Origin: Azadirachta indica
Lineage: Eukaryota; Streptophyta; Magnoliopsida; Sapindales; Meliaceae
Reading direction: 5' to 3'
Assembly: GCA_022749755.1 (NCBI GenBank)
Contig: CM040453.1
Coordinates: forward strand, 17,555,368-17,619,367
Length of the DNA stretch: 64,000 bases
Shown here piece after piece: positions 13,930-27,340 of the stretch (position 1 is its first letter; every line of letters starts with the position of its first letter). A program made the translations under genes and the position numbers. Below the pieces are notes generated by a model. The model did not search any database. It worked only from the letters and a program-made list of their open reading frames with translations, and was not told the origin of the DNA.

Positions 13930-14090
13930 CTTCTAAGTTAAAATTCAACAATTAATAATAATAATAACAACAACAACAATAATAATAATATAATTCAATA
14001 ATAGCATCAAACACTCAATTTCATCAATTAATAAGAACATCAAATTTTAAATTCAACAAATAATAATAATAATAATAAAATTCAATAGTC
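13930..14090. repeat. AAT/AAC-rich microsatellite
   Basis: Two clusters of (AAT)n and (AAC)n units, about 13950-13990 and 14058-14078, sit inside similar 'aattcaacaa' flanks, so the segment looks locally duplicated. They separate the two convergent genes of the Mutator-like element. Confidence 0.8.
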
Positions 14091-14214
14091 AAGAACATGA
14101 ATTAATAACAATATCAAATTCTTACACATTAGAACAAGTACATGAGTTTAGTTACAACAAAGAAAAAGGCTAAGTCTGAAATGTAAATCTACATAACTAA
14201 CTTTGGCCCAAGAT

Positions 14215-16700
14215 GATTGAATTTTTACATGTAGCCCTATTGTAAGCAACTTGCATACAACGATTATACCACATTTGCACAACTTCTTCACTACTTGAAG
14301 GCATTCGCTATTTCCTTAGACAACCAACTGATGGCTATTGTCTAGAAGGATTGACTTTAACTTCCCACATCTTAGGTGGAACCACCTAATCAATGTCGTT
14401 ACTTACGGAGTGGATGGGCTCTATGTACGTTATGACATTCACTTTGTTGCTGTAGTAGTGGGAGCACAAGGAATTGTGTGATAAACATACGTGTCTACAA
14501 ATCACTAAAACATGTGCACAGGAAATAGTTGGTGTCTAGGTATTTGCAACTACATTCCTTCTCTTGTAAATTGACGATCTCCATACATCTTCACTCATTC
14601 GCCTCGAACTCCAACTAGAAGATGGGTGAATTGTCATGGTACATAACAACTTAGTTTGCTCATCTATGTTCTTCTGTGTTGCTTCAATCAAATACCCATC
14701 TCTTGCAATATGTAACTCCTTCCACTCATAAAACCACCTCTATACGAATAATCTAATGCAGTCGACTAAAATAGTAATAGGAAAGTTACAAGCGTGTTTT
14801 AGCACGTAGTTCATACTTTCTACAATGTTTATAGCCTGCATGTCATACTTATGGGATAGAAACAATGACCTCGCTTATCTGTGCAACCTAACCTTCTCCT
14901 TTAGATACTTAGCTGCCTCAGGATTCATCGCCCTCAAACTGTCTATGTATTTGTTGAACTCACTTTGGTGGTATGCATATGTTGCCTTGAAATACGCCGC
15001 CATAAAGATGTTTTCTTTTGTTGGTGCATCTTGCACTTTGCCTTCAAATTACAAGATATGTGGTATATATAAAGTCTATGAGTTGCCTCGAGGAATATCG
15101 TGTAGACAGCCTTCTTATGCTGGTGTGGTGATCTAAGACGAAAACAAAATTCTCAATTGGTTTGATGGCATTTTAAAGCTTCTCCATAAACTATTCTCAT
15201 GATAAATCGTTTTCAAAAACAATGATGTCGTAGGCAACTGAGTATATTTAACTATTTCTATCTTGTGCGACTGCCATAAATAATGTCCCTCTGAATTTGC
15301 CCTTAAGGAAGGTGCCCATAATAGCAATAACTGATCGAATAGTGTTGCGAAAACCCCTAATGTGTAGACCCAATGCCATCAACAAGTACAAGAAATGGCC
15401 ATCATCATCTGTTTTTAAGGCATTAGCAATCTTAGGATTTTTCTCTTTTAACACATAACAATGCAAGGGGAGTCCCTTGAATGATTCAGATAAATCTCCA
15501 CAAATGATCTTTAGAGCCTCTTCCCTGCTGCGCCAAGTTTTTGTATAACACAATTTAACTCCATAATCATTGTGAATATTACCGCAAATGTTCTTTAAAG
15601 TGTATATCCTACTGGCATCTTTGAACTTGTTTTTTTATGAGTTGTCTAATCAACCGACTAGTTGCTTGATAGTGCCCATCATTAAGCTGCTCATTTATAC
15701 CCCTCAAGAATACACTTCACCTCGAAACGCCTTGTATCAAACTTGGAAATCTTAAATTGGAAGTGGTTCTTCAATGCCATCATACTTAATTTGTCATGCA
15801 ATTCTTGTTTAGCAATGAAAAACTACCCAAAACACACATTTCCCAACCCAATGGTTGAGGAGGCATCAGTTGTGATGCATGTAGACTATAAAAGTGGAGG
15901 CAATGATCGGATGTATTGAATTGATAATGATGGACATGCCATGAAGCTACTTCTATATGTAGGATTAGCACGAACGTCTTCCGATGCCCCGTTTTCTTTG
16001 TCGTCTACCATATTATGCCTTCGTGTTGAAGATGAAAGTTAGTACCATCAAAGTTTCCATTATTATCATGATATTTGTATAGCTATTCTTCATGGTAATG
16101 GAGAGGAGAATTGCCTCCATCAGTTATGCTGACATCATCCTCAAGCCCAAGAAAACGATGCTCATCAAGTGGTAGGTCTTTATTTTATTGCAATACTGAA
16201 CAAGATGGATTAAACACTATTATAGGAACTATGCCATTCACTTAATTGCTATATCGGAACTATTTCATCATTGCAGGCATTTGGTTGACTCAACTAGTTG
16301 CTTCCATTAGAGGATTTAAATAGAGGTACCATGTTGTCACATGTTTTAGTTTAGTATGTTTTGGAACATGTGCCTTGAATATTCTGCCCTTCCAATACAG
16401 TCCATGGTAAGATAAAAATAACGATGGCGTTTCATACTTGAAACATATCGCGGATCATTAACAATGACAAATGCATGGAATTGGCTCTTTGTATTGATCT
16501 TTGTAGCTCTCTGAGGCAACACCAACATTTGTGAGCTACCAACAAATATCGTTTTTACTGTAATAGTGAAGTCCAATAGATTAATACCCCATACAGAGTA
16601 CGACATTTGCATGAATTAGTCAAACGTTTTTTTTGCATCAACACACAATGTCATGATATCTCCACCAACGTAGACATCACCACTGCTATGAGTTTGTTCC
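14215..16700 (-). pseudogene. Mutator-like (MULE) transposase, inactivated
   Basis: Coding on -. The core at 15553-15248 reads YTKTWRSREEALKII, then NPKIANALKTDDDGHF, ALGLHIRGFRNTIRSVIAI and GTFLKGKFRGTLF, which is the MULE transposase core. The first catalytic Asp, normally in VDGTFLKGK, is replaced by Met (codon at 15317-15319). Downstream, near 14600-14450, a SWIM zinc finger can be read (KECSCKYLD...CAHVLVICRH), with a one-base frame change between its halves. The C-terminus has a small Cys-containing tail. N-terminal pieces lie at 16346-16612. Multiple stops, frame changes and the lost catalytic residue show it is dead. Together with the DUF1985-like gene on +, this is one convergently arranged MULE of the Ulp1-carrying type. 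Confidence 0.75.
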
Positions 16701-16739
16701 CATGAACCTCCAATAACTATCGTAATCGGCCTTTTCATA

Positions 16740-17440
16740 ATTATGCCAAAATAACAAAAAAAATTAAGTTTTCTACCAACATATATATGTAGAAAAAACT
16801 ATCACTTCATTTACTATAATAAATCTCACTGTAGTTTTGAGCAAGGTAAAAATTTCACCTTGGTCGAAACCACAATCAAGTGAGGTGAAAATTTTCACCT
16901 TGCTCGATTGTAGTTTTGAATAAAGTGAAAATTTCAACCTTACTCGGAACTCTATTCCTTCCTGCAATCTTTTCCCCCGATTTTTATCTTCAACATCTCC
17001 GGGGTTAATTTTCCCCCACGCCAACAATATCATCTATGTCACAACTATACCCCATTTCACAACTTCAAGCATTTACCTTAATCAAATTAATACATTTCCT
17101 ACACAACATCATTTCTTTGACCTTCTAACCTAATCAAGATAACTAATTATGTAAAAAACACTAACTTTTCTTTATAAATTCTTCCACAATCTTTCGAAAT
17201 ATGGTAATTGGATGGAATCAATTTTGAGGTTGTTGATGTTCGATTTGCATATGAAAAAAAGAGAAGAGAAGAGGAAGAATAAAAGAAAAGAAAACATAGT
17301 CTTTTGGGTATAAGGGCAAAATCATTTGAAAATGTAACATTTGGGCAAAAATAAATGAAAATTAGTGAGTGTAGCATTTTTGAATTTTGGGGTAAAAGTA
17401 GGGGCATTGTCAGTTATTTCTCTTAAAAATTTAAAAGGAA
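16740..17440. other. Possible right part of the MULE
   Basis: No gene. About 16840-16950 contains an internally repeated phrase ('gaaaatttcaccttg...tcgattgtagttttga') in about two to three copies. From 17300 to 17430 the text resembles a transposon end, but no matching inverted copy was found left of 12190, so the limits of the MULE remain open. Confidence 0.35.
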
Positions 17441-17544
17441 AAAATTAATTAATTGTTAAACATTAATTAATAAATAAATTAGTCACTCTTCGCACTTAAT
17501 TCTTTTTTTTTAATATATATTTGTGTGGACCCGCATGGGAAAGG

Positions 17545-17729
17545 ATGGTTCCTGATTATTCAGCTTATGCAAGGAAGAGAATGAAGAAGGTATGGGACCG
17601 AGATTGCAGGGAGTTTAAGCCAGAGAAATGGTTAGATGAAGATGGAAATTAGATTGAATTTTCTTTGTTTCTTGGTGGGCTTAGAGTGTTTTTAGGGAAG
17701 GAGATGGCTTATCTGCGGATGAAGTTGAA
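17545..17729 (+). pseudogene. Cytochrome P450 fragment (CYP86/CYP94-like)
   Basis: One frame reads [17 protein letters not shown], then [16 protein letters not shown], a stop, and finally SLFLGGLRVFLGKEMAYLRM. This is the C-terminal part of a class-A/CYP86-clan P450: the meander, the PERF-like motif (FKPEKW) and the heme-binding loop FxxGxRxCxG. The heme-ligand Cys is Phe here (codon TTT, 17689-17691), and there is an in-frame TAG at 17650. The upstream K-helix ExxR and the rest of the enzyme are absent. It is a non-functional gene scrap lying just upstream of a CACTA element, which may have captured it, or it may be old flanking DNA. Confidence 0.7.
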
Positions 17730-17759
17730 TAATTTTATTTTATTTTGTGATAATTTTGT

Positions 17760-18280
17760 AATATAAAATCTAATATAAAAAAATAAATAAATTATTTATT
17801 GTTTTAAATCATATTATTATTTAATTAGAAGAGAGATATGGTGGCTCTCAATCTCATGCTTTTTGTTTACCTTATATAATTATATAATCATTTTATTAAT
17901 AATTAAAAAATATTTATAATAAATCAATTTGATTTTATAATTTATGTAAAAGTCTAATAAAAAATAGGTTCATGTAAAAATTGTTCTATACTTTCTTATT
18001 TATTTAAAAAAATAATCTCTTTTTAGTTAATAAAGAAAATAATGTAATTTAAAATTGATTTATTTTAATATTTATTTAAGATTTGATTTCTTTCCTTTTA
18101 ATAAAAAAATATTTCAAATTAAAAAGGATTTTATACTTAGTATTGCATTTATTTTTTTAAATCAATTTCTTTATAAGTGTTTGTCTTTAATAACTTTGTA
18201 GTAGTTTTGGTAGCAGGTATTAAAAAAATAAAAATGGACAAATCTTTCTTATCATGTGACAGGAGATCTATGGAATAAGA
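17760..18280. other. AT-rich spacer before the CACTA transposase
   Basis: Very AT-rich, no recognisable coding. It may hold the subterminal region of the CACTA element that follows, but I did not find a CACTA-type terminus (CACTA...) here. Confidence 0.4.
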
Positions 18281-18284
18281 TGAT

Positions 18285-21200
18285 GGTATCACCAAATTTA
18301 TGGAATTTGCATTTAAACACTCTGAAAATCTTTCCCTACTAAAATGTCTATGTTCAAAATATTGAAACCTATCATTTTGATTCTCCAATGATGTCAAATA
18401 TCATTTATTTAGGTATGGTTTTGATAAAACTTGCAAAATTTGGATTTGGCATGGTGAAAAAAATCCTTTTAGAACATCGAAGCCTGTTAAAGACCATTTA
18501 ACACATGGTCTACAAGTCATGATTTTGGTGATACTATAGAAATGATTCATGATGCTTATAAAGAATTGTGAAGGGAATCCTAAAGGGTTTAAGAAACTAC
18601 TTGAAGATGCTAAAAAACTCTTGTATTATGGCTGCAAAAAATATACCAAAATTACTGCATTGGTTAGGCTATACAATTTAAAGGGGAAATATAGGTGGTC
18701 AGATACTAGCTTTGGTGAATTGTTGAAGCTTTTAGCAGATATGCTACCTAATGAAAATGAAATACCTATAACCGTGTACGAAGCAAAGAAAACATTGTCT
18801 TCCTTGGACTTAGAGTATGTGAAAATATATGCTTGCCCAAATGATTGCATACTAATTGAAAAAAGTAGGAATCACTTTTTAACTGCCCTTTTTATGGTAT
18901 ATCAAGGTGGAAAACAAAAAAGGGTTATGATAATTGTGTTGGAAAAGGGGTTTATGCAAAAGTATTATGGTATTTCCCTCTAATTCCTAGGATTAAGCGA
19001 ATGCTTCAATCTTCACAAATTTCGAAGGACTTCACTTGGTAAGTACATGAAAGGGTAAATGGTGGGCAGCTTTAACATCTAGCCGATTCACCTTCGTGAA
19101 AGTTGATTGGTGATAAATAGCTGACTTTTAGGTCAGATCTTAGAAACCTTTTCCTTGACTTAGCTATTGATGGAATTAACTCATAAAGTTCCCTTAATAG
19201 TACATTTAGTTGCTGGTCAGTTGTACTATAATTTCCTATCATGGTTGTGTATGAAGAGGAAATCCATGATGTTGTCCTTGTTGATTTTTGGTCTATGACA
19301 GCCTGGGAATGACAATGATGTGTATTTATCACCTTTAATTGAGGACTTGAAAATGTTATTGGATGTCAGTGTGGAGAAATATGATGCATATAGAAAATAG
19401 TTCTTTAACTTGTGGGCTATACTTATGTGGACAATAAATGACTTTCTTGTATATAGAAATTTTTCTGGGTGCACTTGTAAAGGGTATTATGCTTGTCCAT
19501 ATTGTGGGCAAAACACATATTCTATCTAGCTTAAACATAGTAAGAAAAATGCATATATGGGACATCGACGCTTCCTTCCATCGGATCATCTATTGCGAAG
19601 ACAAATGAAAGCTTTTGATGGCAAACATGAGTTTGGATCCATTGCTGCACCATTAAATGGAGAGGATATCTTACGAAAGGTTATAGATAGGGGAAAATAA
19701 AGGTGAAGAAACAAACGATAAAGGATAGTGACAACCCTGAATTATGGAAGAAAAAGTCTATATTCTTTGAGCTTAAATATTGGAAGCATCTTTGTGTGTG
19801 TCATTAATTGGATGTCATACACATTAAGAAAAATGTATATGAGAACATAAATGGCACATCGCTTAATATCCCAGGCAAAACTAAATATGGGATAAATCAA
19901 AGGCTTGATCTTGTTCATATGGGTATAAAGACGGAGTTAGCACTTGATGCCAATGGTAAAAAGCACACTTTTTTGCCTTCATCATGTTACACACTAAACA
20001 AAGAATAAGAGAAAAAGTTTTACCAAACATTAATGAATATAAAGGCTTCTAATGGTTATTGTTCATTCTTTAAGAACCTTGTGTGTATAGACGAGTTAAA
20101 GCTTCAAGGTCTCAAGTCTCACGACTATCATATTTTGATGCAACAATTATTGCCATTAGCAATAAGGTCTATTTTGCCAAAACATGTTAGATATGTCATT
20201 ACGCGTCTATGCTTTTTCTTCAATGCTTTATATAGCACAGTGATAGATGTTGCAAAATTGGAACAAATGGAGCGTGATATTGCTAAACCGTTATCCTTAT
20301 TTAAAAAGATATTCATACCATGATTTTTTGACATATTAGTTCATTTGACAATTTATCTTGTGCATGAAGTTGACTATATGGTCCTGTTCACTTAAGGTAG
20401 ATGTATCCATTTGAGAGATTTATGAAAGTCTTTAAAAGTCATGTGCGCAATCGTAACCAGCCTGAAGGATGTATAGTTGAATGTTACATTTCTTAAAAAG
20501 CATTAGAGTTTTGTGCTGATTACTTGACCAACTTCCACTCTATTGGAAATTCCTCTACATAGAAGGATAATGTGTCAATGGAGAAACATTTATTTAGTGG
20601 ACTTATGCAATTAATTGATGCAAATTTATTGGAATCAGCTGATAAATGTTTAAAAGTATCAGTTTATAAAGAGAAATATTATGGTTTACACTTAATAATA
20701 TCATTATTTTTCCAAATTTGAGCACTTTTCTTTATATTGAATTCTAAAACAAGAATTGGACTTATTAATCAATTTTGTGCAAGTTTCGTATAATGAATAT
20801 ATTTTTTAATACAAAATATCATTTGATGCAATTCTTGGCCATAAGAACATGGACTCATTCCTTCACAAAAAATGTAAATTAGAGATATAATTAATTCAAG
20901 CATTTATTGGGTCAAAGTCAATTTTCAACAAAACCCAACTGCAGTTGAGGGCTAGCCCAACATGGTTTCATATTTGGGGCATATCTTCTCACATACATAT
21001 CCAATAATCATAAGGTTAGATGTTTTGGAAAGCTTACAGATAGGCCTACAATTATTAGCCCAAATTTGGAGTCCTTTCTTGTCAAAAATAGCCGTTATTC
21101 TAGAAGATCGGTGGAAAAATCTAAACTAAACACCTTTGTTCTTTTTCAGCATAACTCTTGCTATACATGACCAATTTGGTTCAACTTTGGACAATTGGAA

Positions 21201-22925
21201 AGCTTATAAAGGCACCTATAACTATGGAGAAGGTAGCTTCAAAATTCAATGAATTTGATGGTCCAAAATGTGCTAAAATTTGACAGAACATGATTAAGTT
21301 GAAACTTTGCAACTTGTGTTCATACATGTGAAATATATCTTGTTTTGCATGTATAAAGGAAGTGTTAGAAGTTATTTAGGACGTTTTTTTTTTTTTTTCT
21401 TATTTTCCATTCTTCTTTGTGTAATTTTGGTATTATTTATACAATATCTTTCTAAATTCGTAATTATGGTTAAGGGTGAAATTTTAATGGTTGTGTAATT
21501 TTGCTCTTTGGTCCTTTTGTTTTGTATTTCATTGTCAACTTTTCTTTGATTGAGTACTATATTTTGCAAATAATTTTGATTTGTTAGAAATCTTGATTTA
21601 TTGTTAACAAGTGGTACATTGAATACTTAGATGTTTTCTTCATATTAAGAGTAAGGCAATTTGTAGTTTTTCACTATCAATTCAAAGGTTAGTCTTTTGA
21701 TTTCTTTGTGCTTAAATGTTATTTGTCTTCCAATTAAGATCACTTCTCTATTGATTCTTAATTATGTACAAAAAAAGATCAAGAATAATTTTTATACATA
21801 TCATTAAAATGGATCCCTAATGTCCTAATATCTAATAATAGTGAATTTAAGAAGAAACAAATTTAATCTAATATTATAATATTTGGGCATTGGACTTCTA
21901 GACTTTGTATAACGTATTTCTTGTAGACTGACACTTAGACTTTTAAACTTTATTACTCAAGACAACCCATACTTGGAAATTACAACCTTTATGTTGTAGC
22001 ACATCCCATTTATATGTCTTGAGAAATACCGAACTAGTGCAACTGTACATAAAGTAAGTTTCTCATTCAATTCTTTTTAAATTAAGATTTACTAACACAT
22101 TCATGTCTTATGGTTTACTTATTTAAACTTGTATGTTAGGGAGCATATGGAATGCTTGAAGAGGGAACACCCATGACAATCTAAAAACAATAAATGGTTA
22201 CAAGATCAACATAACCGTAGTTTTACAAATTGGTTAATGGAATTATCATCATTTAGTAATAAATTTATATGTTCACGCTCATTATGCTAGGTGTTGATGA
22301 ACTTGGATAATGGTGAATTGATATCAGAGAATTTAATATGGCTATCATGAGGGCTATATACTTGTGTACACATGTATTCGGGTTATGTAGTTAATGGATT
22401 TTAGTTTAAAACTAGAGATTGGGATGATAATCGGGTTACACAAAATAGTGGGGTTTTTATTGTTGCCACAATGATGCAAATATCGATTGCAAAGGACAAA
22501 CATCCAATTATAAGAGACATGGCATTTTATGGAGTGATCACTGAAATATGGGAACTTGACTACCATAAATTTAAAATTTACATATTCAAGTGCGATTGGG
22601 TTAATAGTAGAAATGGTGTCAAAGTGGATGAGTTTGGGTTTACTTTAGTTGATCTTAATCAAATAGGCCATAGATCAGATCCTTTTATCCTAGCCTCACA
22701 AACAAAGCAGGTATTTTACGTAAAAGACCAACTTGACAGCAGATGGTCAATTATTTGCCACATTTCTTCTAAGGGGTGAATTCACTGATGGCAAGTTAGA
22801 CAACATAATGACCTATGAACCATTCAGTAAAGAATTACCTTTGATTGATTTATATGATATAGTTGATAATGATATCAACTTTGCTCGGATAGATGGTGAG
22901 GGGATTTGGGTTAATAGTAATTAAA
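18285..22925 (+). pseudogene. CACTA (En/Spm) TNP2-type transposase, decayed
   Basis: Domains can be read in order. About 18290-18480 is a transposase-associated domain (FMEFAFKHSENLSLLKC..., KYHLFRYGFDKTCKIW). About 18550-19900 is the TNP2 transposase, with KKLLYYGCKKYTKITALVRL, YEAKKTLSSLDLEYVKIYAC, PNDCILIEK and later FFELKYWKHLCVCH and KHTFLPSSCYTLNKE. About 20030-20560 is DUF4218 (LKSHDYHILMQQLLPLAIRS). About 22140-22920 is DUF4216 (FYGVITEIWELDYHKF, GVKVDEFGFTLVDLNQIG, SQTKQVFYVKDQLD). The order matches autonomous CACTA elements. Many stops and frame changes are present, and about 1.3 kb of foreign-looking sequence (20700-22020) splits DUF4218 from DUF4216. The longest clean open piece is 18549-18983. 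Confidence 0.85.
20700..22020. mobile_element. Probable insertion inside the CACTA transposase
   Basis: Protein similarity stops near 20690 and resumes near 22020, where CLEKYRTSATVHK-like coding leads into DUF4216. The intervening 1.3 kb is non-coding and differs in style: 'ggaaagctta...aggc' sentences are repeated at about 21028 and 21198, and there is a T-run at 21386. It could be a solo LTR or another non-autonomous element. I could not define the ends or a target duplication. Confidence 0.4.
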
Positions 22926-23154
22926 ACTATATGTACTATTGGTATGGCTTACGACAGTAAGTTATATTTTTTTTTATGTATTTTAAGAGTATTTACCTAT
23001 TCTATGCTCTAACTGATGTATATTTTTTGCTTATGCCAATAAGTTATACATGCCATTAAATTGATGCGTTTTTGTTTTTTTTTTTTTGGTGCTTGGTTTG
23101 AATTGTCAGTGTTTCAATAATTTTTAATAGCTTTTTATATGTCATATTTTCAGG

Positions 23155-26100
23155 ATGGAAAATGATCCTGTAGAACACATGATGGAGGATGTTGATGAAG
23201 ATGAGCATAGTATAGATGCCACAATGAAGAGTGAACAAGACAACCTAATAAAGAGTAGCTTTAGGTCAAGAGGAGTTACTAAGATGACAATGAATAATAT
23301 GAAGAAGAAAAGCATAAATGATGATGGAAAAATGATTGTTAACTATAGTATGTTTGGAGTCCTTTATGGAGAAGAAACTAAGGATTTGGTTAGCACCATG
23401 GGCATTTTGACTTGGACTACCTTTCAAATCATATATAAGGATTGGAGATTAGTGCCTTTATGGATAAAAGAAGATATGTGGAAATCAGTATAGGTAATTC
23501 AATTATTTTTTTTGCTATTTTCTATATATTTCTCTTATTTGGCATTATTTGGATTAGAATTGTTTACCACAATGCTTAATTACTTGATTATTGTTATTGT
23601 TACTATTTTCAACATTAGTTCTTAGATTTCAATAGTTATTTGTTTATTCTAATTAACATGCATGCTTATTGATGATAACTAAGAATTCTAAACTGCAATA
23701 ATATAGAAGAAATAAGAATGCAATTTTCAAGAATTTTGAAGGTTGCAATGCTATTGTGGTTAATTGTCTATTTTATATTTCATTTTATTACATCTAAAAA
23801 TTTTTTTGCTACAATCACTTATAATTTATTACTTTATTTAAATTTCAACAATTATGTATCAACTTCAAATTATTAGATTATTGAGCCTCATTTTTTCTTT
23901 TCTTTTTGAATAACTAATTGTATTTCAAATGGACAAAAAGTAAATTTTTGACTAGTTCAATCTTTTCGTGCTTATGTTTCTGACTTGCTTGTGTATATTG
24001 TTTTTTTATTTTTATTTTTATAGGATTGTTATGTACTAAGTGTGAAAAGTTAAAAACAAGTTTTCCAAACACTTGACACGGCATTCAGAAATTTTAAGCA
24101 CATGTTAACAAGTGAGCACATCTTCCTCATAGAGACAGTATAAAGATGCTAAAAAAGCCTCTTTTGTAGTACAACTTTATCAAACAAGAACATTGGGCTG
24201 CATTTTTGGCAAATCATCTTATTGATGACTTTATGGTATGTGTCCCAAGACAAACTTTTATTTTTGGCATTTTCTATTGTTGGTATTAATTTTAAGCCTT
24301 CATTGAAATGTTGCGTACAGGAAGTACGAACATTTGCAAGAGAAAAAAGGGTACAAAATATAACCACTCATTAGGTAGAAGTAGGTATGTTGGTCTTAGG
24401 CAACAATTGGTAAGCTATAGTTTATTAGTTAGACTCTATTTATTATAAAGATAAAATGCAACATATCTATCATAATTCTCTTTCTTATCTAATTGAGAAG
24501 CTTTAATTTAGATAAGATTTACAACAAACTCTATTAGTTATATGACAATAAATCTCAAATCTACATTTATATTTTGTTTTGTATGTGTCTTTTTTTATTT
24601 GGATTAGGTGCGGGTTTCAAAAATGTTAAATATGCCTTGTTTGAAGACAAGTCAATCCATATAAGCCTACTAAGTTTTTATATTGATTGTTTGTAGTGTG
24701 CAGAATTAGGTATTTCTCAAGATTAGATTGACGGAAGTGTTGCTTGGAAAAGAGTTCACCAACTAAAAAATGGAGACTTTCAACTAGCAATTTTGCCTGT
24801 AATAGAAAAAAATTGAAAGTACAAAATTTTAACATTTTTCAAATGTTTTTGCAGAATTTATATATAATTTTTAATAATTGTAATTAATCCATCATTTTTT
24901 AATCTTAATTTAGGATGAGCTATCAGAGAAAAAGAAGAATGGCTCATTAATGAGTGATGGTAAGAATGACATATTGACATAATCATTAGGAAAATGCGCT
25001 AATGTACTTCAACACATCTCATGGCAATGAGTTTTATAAGCAAGAAAGAATGCTTTGTGACCAAAAGTTTTCTAAATTGAGTGCTCAATTGGAAGAACTT
25101 TGAAAACTTTTAGATAAAATGTCAAAACAGTCTTCAATAACAAATACAAATGCAAAAAAAATTTTATGTGAAAGAAATGAAAAGGTAGCGACGGAAGAGG
25201 CACGACTTGAGGGAGCGGATGTTGAGAAAATATAGGCAGAAGAAGCATGATTTGAGGAAGGGGATGCTAAGAAGGTCGAGGAAGAAGAGCATATGATAGA
25301 TTCAAAATTTTCAGTACATGAGATATGTTGTCTATGTTTTTCTTACCAACTCAAATTACTTTTGAATTCATTTAACATATATTTTTGGTTTATATTATAG
25401 GAAAAAAAGGCTGCTGCAATTAAAAGGAAAGTAAGTTCAGAGGAGCAGCAAAATATAACAAAAAGGACAGTTTTTGAAACCCCTGTGAAACATGTCAATG
25501 CTATAAATAAAACAGTTGCTCAAACAAGCCTATCAAGCCTGGATACAACATGTAAAAGTCCAATTAAAACCTATGAATATTGAAACCAATGATAAAATGT
25601 GGATAACAAGAAATTTAGGGACTATGAATATGAAAAGGAATCTAAATATGGAAACATATGTGAAGTATTTCAATCGATCGTTATCAACTAATTAGGCGGT
25701 TTCATATGCATTAGACAATGAGATATATGGAGGACCTCGTACAGCGTTTATTAGGAGAGATAAATATAATGCTATAATTTAAATGAGAGAAACAAATGCC
25801 AACAACATGCATTTATGGCTTGCTTAAGTACAAATTTTTACGATTTATGGTTAATTTTTTTTACTATCTATTACATAGAGACAACAAGTAATTATTAATA
25901 TCATTTCTTCCTTCTTTTTTCTAATAGGTATTAAATGAGAAAAGGAAGAATGAGCATAAGCAAAAGAGTTTGAATTTATTAATCCTGATAGTGTATCTAT
26001 TGCAAATAAAACACATGCCAGAAAAATGTGTAATAACATGTGCCATGCAATTGTAAGGAGATTAGAGCAATTGAAGCAATGTCAGCTAGTTTTCATGCCC

Positions 26101-26820
26101 TATAATATAGGGTATAACTTTTAGTTAAAAGTTTTAACTTGCAATTACACTTTTCTACTAAGCTTTGATTTATATATTTCATTGGGTTTTGGTTGTTATT
26201 GATTTGAAAAGCCAGGTATTGATATTCGAGAACTAATAAACAGGTATGCATGACCTAATCTTTCTTGAGATATAGTTATAAGCATTATTCTATATTGATT
26301 AATTAATTATTTATATATTTACAGGGGCATTACAATTTTTGCTACTTAACATAATGAAAAAAAGATAAATGTGCTATATTGACCACTGTAAGGTATTGAA
26401 TAATCATGCTTTAATTGTATTTGAATATATGTGTATATACTTGAAAAGCTGCACAAATATTGAATTATATGAAGTAAGTATAAACTAAAAGTACTTTAAC
26501 TGCTAAATTATCAAGCAATCTGACAAGTCCAAACTAAAAATAAAGGATGCATGTTGAGAGCATTAATTTTCATGTCAAAAGGGCCTAAGGCAACCAGGGT
26601 CAGTGGAATGCAGGTATTATGTCATGCAATATATTACAAATATTATGGATGATAGAAGTTTACTTATGGTAGATGTAAGTGTTTGTGACATATTAAATAT
26701 GTTTAGGATATCTAATCATTATGTTTATTTATTTTAACTTATAAAGCGAGTTACAGTGAAGAAGAGATAGATGATACTCGGATGGCATGGGCCAATTTTG
26801 TTTCTAACTTTATAGGTAAA
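23155..26820 (+). pseudogene. CACTA second gene: Transposase_24-like plus Ulp1-type protease
   Basis: A multi-exon gene on +. 23155-23493 holds an acidic N-terminus and a RSRGVTKMTMNN...YSMFGVLYGEETKDLVSTMG block typical of the En/Spm-associated Transposase_24 region. Further pieces follow: HMLTSEHIFLI near 24100, KYNHSLGRSRYVGLRQQL at about 24357-24410, WKRVHQLKNGDFQL near 24745, and a coiled-coil, Glu/Lys-rich part at about 25020-25300. From about 25960 a Ulp1-family cysteine protease fold can be read: INPDSVSIANKTHARKM, then HWVLVVIDLKSQVLIFEN (catalytic His) and RQPGSVECRYYVMQYI (catalytic Cys). It ends with YSEEEIDDTRMAWANFV. Stops and frame changes make it a pseudogene, though the protease residues survive. 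Confidence 0.75.
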
Positions 26821-26854
26821 TACGAGTACTGCTATTTATTCTATTTTTAATTAC

Positions 26855-27340
26855 ATGTGTGGTTATGGATGTTTATTTATTGGATGGTTGCTTTCATAAA
26901 TTTTAGGAATTTTTACATAATATTAGATTGTTTTATCTTTTATTTTCAATTACATGGTGTATTTATGGATGAAATTGATTTGATGTTTATATATTGGATT
27001 ATTGTTTTCATAAAATTGTTAGGAATTCTTAAACATGATTAGATGTTTGTAATTGTATTAATTTGATAATGGTGGTAGTTGAATATAGTACTCTTTATTT
27101 GTTTCAATGAAGATGATTCTTATTTTAGGGTTGTGGCTAAAATTAACATGGTGTGCTCATGGATGAACTTGATTTGATATTTATTTATTGGATGATTGCT
27201 TTCATAGAATTGTTAGTAATTGTTACGTATGATTGAATGTAGTTGAGTTAGTTTGGTAGTTGTGATTGTAGATTGAATGTACTTTTTAGTTACTTTAATG
27301 GAGATATTTCATATTTTAGGGTTATGATTGAAATTAAGAA
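26855..27340. repeat. Degenerate threefold direct repeat
   Basis: Three imperfect copies of a phrase meaning 'atggatg...ttgatttgatgtttatttattggatgattgctttcataaaattgttagg' begin near 26866, 26963 and 27158. The unit is AT-rich and non-coding, downstream of the protease-like gene and probably still inside the CACTA element. The open frame 26857-27042 is only a by-product of this repeat. Confidence 0.65.

Noticed and set aside
26857..27042. Hydrophobic 61-codon frame that looks like a membrane protein
   Set aside because: It is an AT-rich direct repeat. The hydrophobicity follows from TTT/ATT codons.
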